NCBI GenBank assembly: GCA_934438135.1
Contig: CAKSBP010000001.1
Span: forward strand, 124,001 to 188,000
DNA: 64,000 bases
Source of the DNA: an uncultured Clostridium sp.
GTDB taxonomy: Bacteria; Bacillota; Clostridia; Lachnospirales; Lachnospiraceae
Reading direction: 5' to 3'
In this document: positions 47,801-56,500 of the stretch, one piece after another
Layout of the letters: each line of letters starts with the position of its first letter
Position numbering within the stretch: the stretch's first letter is position 1
Notes under the pieces: generated by a model
The model's input: the letters and a program-made list of their open reading frames with translations, nothing else
What the model was told of the DNA's origin: nothing
The model's database searches: none
Position numbers and translations under genes: made by a program

Positions 47801-50445
47801 TCTTCCAATGCCTTTTTATAAGGTTTTAAAATCATAGAACAAATTCCTTCGCTTGGAACATATCCATCTGCATTTTCACCAAATGTATAACAATGACCTG
47901 TCTTAGACAACATTTTCATATCTGCCTGCATAATATATTTTAAAGGATGCAGCATCAGATTTACGCCACCTACTACTGCAGTTTCACATTCTTTGTTTTT
48001 CAGGCTTTGACATGCAAGATGCATTGCAGTCAGTGAAGAAGAACAAGCAGTATCCATTGCCATACATGGTCCGTGGAAGTCTAAAATATAAGAAATCCGA
48101 TTTGCTACTGACCAAGGATAAGACTGTGGAAGATACTCTTTTCTATCTCTAAGCTGCTTATCTCCCCATAACATGTAAGTATTTGATGTTACACCTGCAA
48201 ATACACCTACATTATGCTCTGTCTTTTCATTAATCTCAGACACAGAATAGCCTGCATCCTCAAATGCATGCCAGACACTTTGCAGTAAAAGCCTTTCCTG
48301 AGGATCCATTGCCCTGGCTTCTCTAGGAGATATGTTAAAGAAGTTTGCATCAAACTGATCCGCACCAGATACAAATCCTCCCCAGTTACAATAATTCTTT
48401 TTTGTAAATCCAGAATCTTCATTATCTGGATTATAATTATCGTTATTCCATCTTTCCTTTGGTATTTCTGTAATAACATCTTTTCCATTTTTAAGATTTT
48501 CCCAGAACATTTCTTTGTTTTCTGCTCCAGGAGCCTTTACATCCAATCCAATTACAGCTATATCCATATCTGTTATTTTCTCATCCATGATTGACATTGA
48601 ATCTTTTTCCTCTTCTTCCTGTACAATATCATTTTTTTCTTCTCTGTTTATTCCAAGCTCTTCTTTATGATGTTCCAGTAAATACTGAATAATATCATCA
48701 ACAGTCTTGCATTCGAATAACAATGTCTGAGGAATGTCCTTTATGGTTTCTGTAATAAACATATTAAATCTGTTTACCATAATGGAATCTACACCATATT
48801 CTTTTAAAGTAGCATCTGTATCAATTTTCTCTTTTGGAATGCTTAATACTTTTTCTAGTACAGTAAGAACAAAATCCTTTGCACTTTCATACTGGGATTC
48901 ATCTGTGCTGTCCTGTAAAGCTTTTCCTGTTTCCTTTTTTTCTTGGAACAGACTGTTCTTCATTTTTTCAATCACACCGTATATTGGGATGTACTGTGTC
49001 ACATTACTCTTTAATGCTGTCTCAAAAAGAGCAATTCCAATCTCTTGTTCCATTGGGACAATTCCCATACTGTCAACAATAGATTTTTCAATCCACTCTC
49101 TCTTTTCTCCGTCAATCCCCATAGAAGAATCTTTCCATAAAGACCAGTTGACTGCAAGAGTTTTTCCATAACGATCTGCTTTTCTTTCTCTCCATATTGC
49201 AAAATAGTCTGCAATATGATTTGCATACGCATAATCACATTGACCAGAAAATCCAAGCAGGGAACTCATAGATGAAAATACTGCAAAATAATCTATTTTC
49301 TCTCCAGCCAGGCATTCGTCTAAATGAAACAGTCCTTGTAATTTTACATCAATAACCTGTTTCATATCCTGGATTGTTTTATTTCTTAAAAAGGCATCCT
49401 GAATCATTCCGGCACAGTAAATTACGCCATTAATTACTCCGAATTCTTCTATTGTTTTATCCACAAGGCTTTGAACTTCTGTCTTATTACACATATCCAC
49501 AGAATAATAACGGATATTTCCACCATAGTTTCTTAATCTGTCCACCTGTTCTTTAACAGAACCTTCTTCTTTCCTTCTTCCTGCCAGTATAATATCTGCC
49601 TGATATTTTTTTGCAAGATACTCAGCAATAAGATATCCTACACCACCTGCACCACCTGGAATCAGATAAACACCTTGACTGCAATTAAGACTTTTTTCTC
49701 CCAGATAATCCTCGAACTCTTTACTTTGGATCTTTGCCTGTCTGCGAATTCCTTTTTCAAACTCGATTCTATAGGTATAATCCCAGATAAAAAACTCATT
49801 TACGATTTCTTTCGCATCTACTGTTCCGTCTGTACAGATTAATTTATACTGATACCGGTTATCTTCACTGTTTATTGTCTGGAACAATGCCTCTAATCCA
49901 TCATATACTGGATAAACTTCTCTTTCCTCTCTTCTATGGATAAAAAGAAGCTGGATTTTTTGATCCCGGTTACATTCCATATACGCCTGAGTCAATGCAC
50001 TGATTGAAAGTCCACTTCGTTTCAGCTGTTCCTCATGACTCTGTGCATCCTGATGCCAGAAGAATAATATCTTTTCTGGAAGAACAGCTTGTTCCTGAAG
50101 CATTTTCACATAGTCTTCTTTCTCATCCACTCTGACTAGAAAGCTGCCATTTTCCATTTTCTCAAAGGCTTCCCCTGGCATTACATAAGAAACCTCAGCT
50201 TCTGGAAGATAGGTTTCCTTTACTTCTTCTGCCTGTGCCTTATCCTTACAGAATACAAGAACTTTTTCTTTCAATGCTTCTGCCTGATTTGCTGCTTTTT
50301 TCTCTTTCAATGTATATTCATATAATGCAACACCTTTGTTATCTTCCTTTGCCGCTTCTTTTAACAGGCTTAAACCTTCCTGTGGAGCTAATTCTTTCTC
50401 CTCTATTTTCTTTAAAATCAGTCTTTGTTTAAAATTATAGTTCAT
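44854..50445 (-). CDS. Trans-AT PKS: KR-ACP-KS4-ECH-ACP-ACP
   Basis: This 1863-residue subunit has a docking helix (5-30). The KR (about 60-490: I-P-G-G-A-G-G-V-G, Tyr405 and Asn409 in Y-A-Y-A-N, I-Q-D B-type motif) and ACP (Y-G-V-D-S-I, Ser554) complete the module begun by KS3. KS4 (about 625-1070) has D-T-A-C-S-S-S (Cys801), V-E-T-H-G-T-G-T and N-M-G-H. A PksI-like ECH2 domain (about 1290-1540: C-M-G-G, G-H-A-L-G-G-G, Y-G-F-T-P-G-V-G-S-T) follows, then tandem ACPs (G-V-D-S-I-T-G-V-E-I-I-R-D, Ser1669; G-M-D-S-V-T-G-L-E-L-I-R-D, Ser1781). KS-ECH-ACP-ACP with no KR is the classic layout of a beta-branching module. The first bases overlap the upstream gene by 11 nt and the stop overlaps the next start as ATGA. 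Confidence 0.9.
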   Translation of the reverse strand: MNYNFKQRLILKKIEEKELAPQEGLSLLKEAAKEDNKGVALYEYTLKEKKAANQAEALKEKVLVFCKDKAQAEEVKETYLPEAEVSYVMPGEAFEKMENGSFLVRVDEKEDYVKMLQEQAVLPEKILFFWHQDAQSHEEQLKRSGLSISALTQAYMECNRDQKIQLLFIHRREEREVYPVYDGLEALFQTINSEDNRYQYKLICTDGTVDAKEIVNEFFIWDYTYRIEFEKGIRRQAKIQSKEFEDYLGEKSLNCSQGVYLIPGGAGGVGYLIAEYLAKKYQADIILAGRRKEEGSVKEQVDRLRNYGGNIRYYSVDMCNKTEVQSLVDKTIEEFGVINGVIYCAGMIQDAFLRNKTIQDMKQVIDVKLQGLFHLDECLAGEKIDYFAVFSSMSSLLGFSGQCDYAYANHIADYFAIWRERKADRYGKTLAVNWSLWKDSSMGIDGEKREWIEKSIVDSMGIVPMEQEIGIALFETALKSNVTQYIPIYGVIEKMKNSLFQEKKETGKALQDSTDESQYESAKDFVLTVLEKVLSIPKEKIDTDATLKEYGVDSIMVNRFNMFITETIKDIPQTLLFECKTVDDIIQYLLEHHKEELGINREEKNDIVQEEEEKDSMSIMDEKITDMDIAVIGLDVKAPGAENKEMFWENLKNGKDVITEIPKERWNNDNYNPDNEDSGFTKKNYCNWGGFVSGADQFDANFFNISPREARAMDPQERLLLQSVWHAFEDAGYSVSEINEKTEHNVGVFAGVTSNTYMLWGDKQLRDRKEYLPQSYPWSVANRISYILDFHGPCMAMDTACSSSLTAMHLACQSLKNKECETAVVGGVNLMLHPLKYIMQADMKMLSKTGHCYTFGENADGYVPSEGICSMILKPYKKALEDKDMIYGVIKSSAVNHGGTTTGYTVPNPNMQSAVIEKACERADINPRTISYVETHGTGTILGDPIEISALTKAYRKYTDETAFCGVGSVKSNMGHSESAAGVIAAAKVLLQLTHKQLVPSIHSEPANNRIDFKNSPFYVVNKLQEWKQPVVNLDKKGAVTVPLRAGISSFGAGGSNAHVIMEEDIYGAADAAKEESSRLYPIFKLSAKTETALKKYAENMLYYVEQNKQSVSFNQFLYTLQVARTDFDERLAFQAETYEDVEAGLKKFLKKESNDITLVSGNVRDYTTEIKELKPSDTENLDNVLTNWVKGSHINWSDWYSDGKRRRAKIPCYPFETKRFWIDYDEESLSEQKASADMMPVEKAVIEEKQETVSTKKTIRDIPIDFDTLDISRKLDLDQELSKFKTETAGDEVKLEIQDNEIAVIHLENRKYSNMVTKPMYYMLLKAIKQIQDTPSIKAVVITGYDNIFCMGGTKERLSAIADKKEACSRGSIIYKGLLSMRVPVITAMQGHALGGGFVFGLFGDIIVMAEDGMYSTNFMRYGFTPGVGSTYILKEKLGTNLALEMMYSAREYTGQELKDRGVSFVFKPASEVLEEAITIAKSLAKNPVKSLEVLKAELSGRTLRQLPYIIESEVDMHGQVFTQDSMSDIKGRIDHFFEPEKKNTISENTGNEKLVIKKNELQIEMPQKKTSGKIILSQKGKSREPMETTAVKKQKLNLKAIKETKPKQEVKIETVKEESKKNLASPKQKIQTVDVRKKVLDVISNILRMDVEDIDTRKSFAEIGVDSITGVEIIRDVNKELGTRFETVITYQFSDINSFIKYAEETTGNIEESILEPVQKQEKEEFIKQPEEKKETAAVEQPESDAVEKKVIEIICNILRLEEEEVDQRLSFTELGMDSVTGLELIRDINKEYGLKLEAVIVYDYKDIRDFIQMVKERTGSHTNTVEKKPDEEKELSKLLGDLKSGKLDVDQVDLCLEDMI

Positions 50446-53400
50446 TGCTGGAACACCCCCTCATTAACTGTTCTACATCATCTAACTGCATTTCTCCTCT
50501 CTGCAGTTCTTCGAGCAGCTTGATTGCTTCCTCGTTATCCATGCTCTCCTGCGGCTCCTCTTCCATTTCCTCTTCTATTTCTTCTATCCAGTAATGTTCT
50601 CTGGTAAATGGATAGGTTGGCAATGCAATGGTTCTTCCAGGATACTTGGCATACAGAATACACCAGTCTGGATCTTCTCCTTGCACATAATAGGATGCCA
50701 CCTGAAAGATCTGCTCTTTATCCTGCCCTTGGGACTGAGCTAATTTCTTCATCATCTCTTCTTGGATTTCACTTGTCTGCTGGTTCGTCTTCTGTATACA
50801 TCCTACATCCGGTATCCCGTTGAGAAAACTATGAAGACTGTCTATCAGCTGCTTTTTTGTTTCCGCTATAAATACGATTCTCTTTCGAAAATGCTCTCTT
50901 TTTACCTGAAGAGTATAGGCAATATCATATAATGATATTTCAGAAGAACTGTCTTCCAGCCAAGATGCCAGATCTAATGCCTTCTGCTCTAATGCTTCTT
51001 TATTCTTTGCAGACAATGGAAAAATTAAATAATTCCATTGCGGTACCGTTTCCCTTTCTGGTTTTGGCGGTTCTTCTAAAACAACGTGTACGTTTGTTCC
51101 ACTAAATCCAAATGAACTTACGGCTGCACGTTTTACATCTTTCTTTGTTTCGCTCCAGTCCATAAGATGATCGGCTACATAAAATGGAGAATCTTTCATA
51201 TTTATCAGAGGATTACAGGTATTATAATTCAGGCTTGGTGGTATCTTTCCATATTTAAATGACATTAGTACTTTTGCAATTCCAGCCAATCCTGATGCAG
51301 CAGATGTATGTCCGATATTACTCTTAATACTTCCAATCGCACAAGCCTGTTTCTCCTTTGTAAACTTATGAAATGCTTCGGTTAATGCATCAATTTCAAT
51401 TGGATCTCCCAATTTTGTACCCGTTCCATGTGCTTCGACATATCCAATGGTTTCAGGATTAATCTGGAATTTTTCATATACTTCCGTTTCCAGCTGACAT
51501 TGTGAAATGGAACTCGGTGCAGTCAGTCCATTGGTTCTTCCATCCTGATTTGCTCCAATTCCTTTTATTACTCCACAAATTGGATCACGATCTCGGACTG
51601 CATCCTCTAATGGCTTCAGCACAAGTGCAACAACTGCTTCTCCAGGAACAAAACCATCTGCATCCTGATCAAATGTATGACACTGTCCTGTTGGTGAAAG
51701 CATTCCTGCATTTCCACTCATCAGATAAAATTTTGGTGTAACACTTAAAAAGGAACCTCCTGCAACTGCCATCTGGCATTCTCCCAGCCATAAACTCTGA
51801 CATGCCATATTCACTCCCAGCAGCCCAGAAGAACATGCTGTATCAATAGCCATTCCTGGTCCTTTCAGATTCAGAAGATAAGCAAGTCTGGCTGAAGTAA
51901 CCGCTGGAGAAGTTCCCCAGAATGACTGAGCATCAAATGGTACATCATGTTCAATTAACTTATCCTGATAATCTCCAGGACTACATCCAATAAACGTTCC
52001 TACTTTCAATCCATCTACCGATTTATTTGCATACCCAGCAGATTCCAAAGCGGACCATGCTTCTTCCAGCAATAAGCGCTGCTGTGGATCCATATATTTT
52101 GCTTCAAATCCAGATATATTGAAAAACATTGCATCAAATTTATCTATATCGTGTAGAAATCCTCCCCACTTACTATTAGTTGCCCTGGTATTATTAATGT
52201 CCGTATCAAAATATTTTGTCTTGCTCCAACGCTCTTTCGGGATTTCCACAATGCTATTAATTCCATTTTCTAAATTCTTCCATAATTCTTCTACATTATC
52301 TGCTCCTGGAAAACGTCCCGATATACCAATAATTGCAATATCTTTACGAATCGTTCTTGATTCTCCAGTTTCTTCTTTTTTGGCATGATTTTTCTCATAC
52401 AATTCTTTTTCCCGACAGACTTCCTGCCTGATAAATTCATCACTTAGATTTCCTTTTACTACAACCTTTCCAATATGTCCCCTGTCTTTCATATACATAT
52501 AAGCTTCATGAATTTTATCAAATTCAAAAACTTTTCCTACATGAGGACGAATAGTTCCATCTTCCAGCATAGAAAGCATTTTTTCCATATACTTTCCTCT
52601 TAACTCCGGCTGACGCTTCATCACCCTTCCTATATCTACACTGAAAATGGTCTGGTTATCTACCAGCTTAGATAAATCAAATGACTTTTTATTCCTTAGG
52701 CCAACCATCGCAATTTCTACATATCTTCCATCTGGTGCCAGTAAATCAATTCCCTTCTGAATTTCATCTCCAGTCAAGGTATTTACAACAACATCTACAC
52801 CATATCCATTGGTTATATTTAGTATTTCTTCCTTAAAATCTTTCTTGGAATAATCAATACAATAGTCTGCACCAATACTTTTTAAATATGCCATTTTTTC
52901 TTCTGTTCCGCTACATGCTGCAAAAACAGTTGCACCATAATGTTTTGCTAACTGTACTGCAATATGTCCTACTCCACCGGCAGCACCCTGGATTAATATT
53001 TTTTCCTGCTTTCTCATTTTGGTCAGCTTGAAAATATGATAATTTACCATGAAAACAAGTGTCATGCCACAAATATCTTCAAAAGATACATTTTCTGGTT
53101 TCTTATATACAAACTGCTTCCCTGTTATCATAATAGAGGCATGTGCACCAAATGTTATATTATTGGTACACACAACTTCATCCCCGGGCTTTACATGCGT
53201 TACGTTTTTTCCTACTTTCCGTACAATACCTGCACATTCACATCCTGGTGTAAACGGATATTCAGGCATATTCGGATAAAAGCCTTCTACGGAAAGAATC
53301 TCTGAAAAATTCAATCCGAATGCTTTTACCAGAACCTGAACTTCGTCAGGTCCTGGTTCTCTTATTGCAACTGGCTCTGGTTTTACCTCCGAAAGTTTAA

Positions 53401-53557
53401 TAGGACGCTTAAGCACAACTGCCTGAAAAGGGCTATCTTCTTTCTTTTCATTGGAAGCCGATGCATTCCGGATTAAATCCTGTCCTTCTTTTGGCGATAT
53501 TTTACCAGTCTTTATTTTTACAAGTATCTCTTTAATATAAGCATTTTTATCAATCAT
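50435..53557 (-). CDS. Trans-AT PKS: ER-KS3
   Basis: This 1040-residue subunit starts with a docking helix (5-30). Residues 44-372 form a medium-chain dehydrogenase/reductase enoylreductase: G-L-N-F-S-E, P-G-C-E-C-A-G-x-V and the NADPH loop Q-G-A-A-G-G-V-G (190-197), with an apparently complete cofactor fold. KS3 (about 404-835) has D-T-A-C-S-S-G (Cys575), V-E-A-H-G-T-G-T and S-N-I-G-H. The flanking linker and a docking domain end the protein; the matching KR-ACP is on the next subunit. An ER placed after the previous module's ACP and before a KS is not the usual trans-AT arrangement, where ER is commonly a discrete protein. It probably reduces the module-2 enoyl chain. The start overlaps the upstream gene by 8 nt. 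Confidence 0.88.
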   Translation of the reverse strand: MIDKNAYIKEILVKIKTGKISPKEGQDLIRNASASNEKKEDSPFQAVVLKRPIKLSEVKPEPVAIREPGPDEVQVLVKAFGLNFSEILSVEGFYPNMPEYPFTPGCECAGIVRKVGKNVTHVKPGDEVVCTNNITFGAHASIMITGKQFVYKKPENVSFEDICGMTLVFMVNYHIFKLTKMRKQEKILIQGAAGGVGHIAVQLAKHYGATVFAACSGTEEKMAYLKSIGADYCIDYSKKDFKEEILNITNGYGVDVVVNTLTGDEIQKGIDLLAPDGRYVEIAMVGLRNKKSFDLSKLVDNQTIFSVDIGRVMKRQPELRGKYMEKMLSMLEDGTIRPHVGKVFEFDKIHEAYMYMKDRGHIGKVVVKGNLSDEFIRQEVCREKELYEKNHAKKEETGESRTIRKDIAIIGISGRFPGADNVEELWKNLENGINSIVEIPKERWSKTKYFDTDINNTRATNSKWGGFLHDIDKFDAMFFNISGFEAKYMDPQQRLLLEEAWSALESAGYANKSVDGLKVGTFIGCSPGDYQDKLIEHDVPFDAQSFWGTSPAVTSARLAYLLNLKGPGMAIDTACSSGLLGVNMACQSLWLGECQMAVAGGSFLSVTPKFYLMSGNAGMLSPTGQCHTFDQDADGFVPGEAVVALVLKPLEDAVRDRDPICGVIKGIGANQDGRTNGLTAPSSISQCQLETEVYEKFQINPETIGYVEAHGTGTKLGDPIEIDALTEAFHKFTKEKQACAIGSIKSNIGHTSAASGLAGIAKVLMSFKYGKIPPSLNYNTCNPLINMKDSPFYVADHLMDWSETKKDVKRAAVSSFGFSGTNVHVVLEEPPKPERETVPQWNYLIFPLSAKNKEALEQKALDLASWLEDSSSEISLYDIAYTLQVKREHFRKRIVFIAETKKQLIDSLHSFLNGIPDVGCIQKTNQQTSEIQEEMMKKLAQSQGQDKEQIFQVASYYVQGEDPDWCILYAKYPGRTIALPTYPFTREHYWIEEIEEEMEEEPQESMDNEEAIKLLEELQRGEMQLDDVEQLMRGCSSNEL
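52442..53428 (-). other. Built-in MDR-type enoylreductase domain
   Basis: Residues 44-372 of the ER-KS3 subunit. The N-terminal catalytic half, the Rossmann glycine motif G-A-A-G-G-V-G and the C-terminal G-K-V-V-V-K-G strand are all present; no inactivating deletion is apparent. Confidence 0.85.
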
Positions 53558-56500
53558 CGTTCTCCCCTACCTTTTCTAATACCGTATTCAGGTCAACTGT
53601 TCCCGATGCGAGCTGCTCTAAAAGGCTAAGTTCCGAATCTTCCGGTTCTTCCTCTACTACCTTTGATACTGTCTCTTCTTCCAGGCTTAGGCTTTCCTTT
53701 ACCTGTTCAAATAAATAACTGCTCATGGTTTCAATATTCGGATAATCAAATAGACTGGTCGTCTTTATTGTTACATCTAATTCATCATTTATCATTTCAA
53801 CCAGAGACAATCCATTAATAGAATCCACACCATAATCTATAAATTGTTTATCCAGCTGTATTTCGTCCTTTTTAATTCCAAGAACCTCCATTACAATTTC
53901 AACTACTTTATCTTCAATGCTCTTTCTGGATACTTTTTTCTGTACTTCCGGCTTAAATGCTTCTAATTTCTGTTCCTGATAAAATTTAGGTTTCTTATGT
54001 ACTTTTTCAAGTTCCTTTAGTGTTACTTTTCCTTGTTTTAATACAATAACCTGCTCTAAATCCGTGCTAAGCACACGTTCCATAGCTTTCATGCCCTCTG
54101 GAACTTCAATTGGAGTAAATCCTTGTTCTGCCAGTATTTTTCTATACTTATCATCTGCAACAACTCCAACTGTTCCCCAGAATCCCCAGTTGATTACCTT
54201 TACCGGATATTCTTTTATGTTGTTTAAATATCTTGCATATGCATCTTCAAATGTACAGCCTGCTGCATAATTACACTGTCCTTTGTTTGCATAGATAGAC
54301 TGAGCTGATGAGAAGAAAAGCATAAAGTCAAGTTTCTCGTCCTTTAATACTCTTCCAAGAACAATGCTTGTCTGCATTTTTGCATCTAAGGCATCCTGAT
54401 ATTGAGCATCTGTCATGTTATAAAACATGGCATCTTTTAAAACAACAGTTGAATGTATAACACCATTCAATTTTCCAAATTTTTCTTTAACTGCTGCTAG
54501 TACTGCCGTCATTTCTTCTTCTTTGGTGGCATCTGCCTGGAAATATGCTGCCTTTCCGCCCGCTTTTTCAATCTCTGCAATCTGGTTTTTCTTCCGTTCA
54601 TCCAAACTGCTTCTTCCTATCCAGGCAAGAGAAGCATTATACTTTTCTGCCAGATGTCTGCTGACTTCAAAACCAATTCCTCCAGCTCCACCGAGAATCA
54701 GATATACTCCGTTTTCTTTAAATACCGTGTTCTTTCCACTTAATTCAACAGATTCAAAATCCCGTACAAGCCTTTTTCCATTCCAAAGAACGATTTCCTG
54801 ACGTTTTTCATTTCCTTTTTCTTTTACAATAGATTCTGATATAGCTTCCATTTGATTAGCATTATGTATTTCGCCAGCATCAATATCTATATAATTTATA
54901 TTCCAAGCTGCATGCTCCGCATCAATTGCACTTATAAGTCCTTGATAATATCCACTATATGGATTTACTGTTTGTTTTTCACCTGTATGATATACACCAG
55001 ATGTCACAACCTTTAAATGTATGTTGGCATGTTCCCATCCTTTATCCACAAACAATTTCAGCAGATGGAACAGATGGAATGCTCTGTTTCTTATTATATC
55101 TACTGGTTCGTTTTTATTTTCTTCTAACTTATCAATAAAATATACGGTATCAATCTTTCCAAGCTGATCAACTGCTGCTTTTACCATATCTTTTATCTCT
55201 GCCTTTTCTTCATTTAGTGCTATTATCTGCTGCTTTTCTGCAATTTGTTTGGACTGAATCCGTTCTGCCAGATCTTTGCTGCCATTCTCATATAAAATTA
55301 AGGTATTTCCCTCATTTTCATATATTCCCTGAGCTTCTTCCTTCCATATCGGCTGGTAGAAGAAACCTTTCATCGTATCTCCCATAGCCTTTACTTCTAC
55401 CTGATCCAGCTTAATCTGAACAATTCCTTTCTTATCTGCCAGACTGATATCAAATACTTCACCTTTCTTTTGCACATCAATGAATGCAATATCCTTTGCT
55501 CCAGATTTTGTACGAAGAGTACCGATTCCATATGGCACATGTGTCGTATTATCACCAGTACCTAGGTTTCCAACAAAGGCTGAAATAGATTGTAATGCTG
55601 CATCCATTGCACTTGGCTCACCCAGGTAACATTCTGCCCCTAGTTCACTAGTATTGTTCTTATCCAGCTCTACCAGCAGTCTGTCTTCTTTCATCCAGAT
55701 TTTCTCAATGCTTCTAAAATAGGTACCATAATCAATGCCTTCCTGTGAAAAACTCGTATAAATACGCTGTTTTTCCAGCAGTTCTTTACACTGGCTTCGA
55801 ATAGCATCTATATCTATGATTTGTTCTGGATATTCCTCTTCTATAACCGTTAAATATCCTCTGGAATATATTATTTCTTGATCCGCAGCTTTTACTATAT
55901 AAGAATAACGTTCTCCTTGTTTATTAAATGTTACATTTACTTCCTGCTCTCCAGATACCTCTAATGGATGCAGCCAGTGAATCTGTTCCACTTTAAAATT
56001 CTTCTGAGATACATTTTTAAAACATTCACAGACCATTTCCACTTGAACAACGCCCGGAACAACTGATTTATTTTGTACCTGATGTTCTTTTAAAATAAAA
56101 TCAGACTCTTTAAACAGATTTTTAAATGTAATGCCTTCTTCCATACTTAAGTCATATGCTAACTCGGTAACAAATGGACAAGCTTCTGTTAAGGAAGTTC
56201 TTTCATCCTTTTTCACTTCATGAATCCAGTAAACATCTTTCTTAAATGGATAAGATGGAAGTGACATTTTAATAATCTGTGTTTCCTCAAATAAGGTATT
56301 CCAATCAAATTCTGCTCCCTTTGTCCATAAATCAGCCATTTCCTCTAATGCTCTTTCCTTATATAATTCCTGCTTCTTTGTCTCTTCAACCTGGATTCCT
56401 TCTTTATATTTGCTGACATAACCTGTATAAATATCAGCTGTTTTCTTTCCTTGAATAAAATCCTGAAGCCTGTTATATAAATCAGATACACTATTCATAA

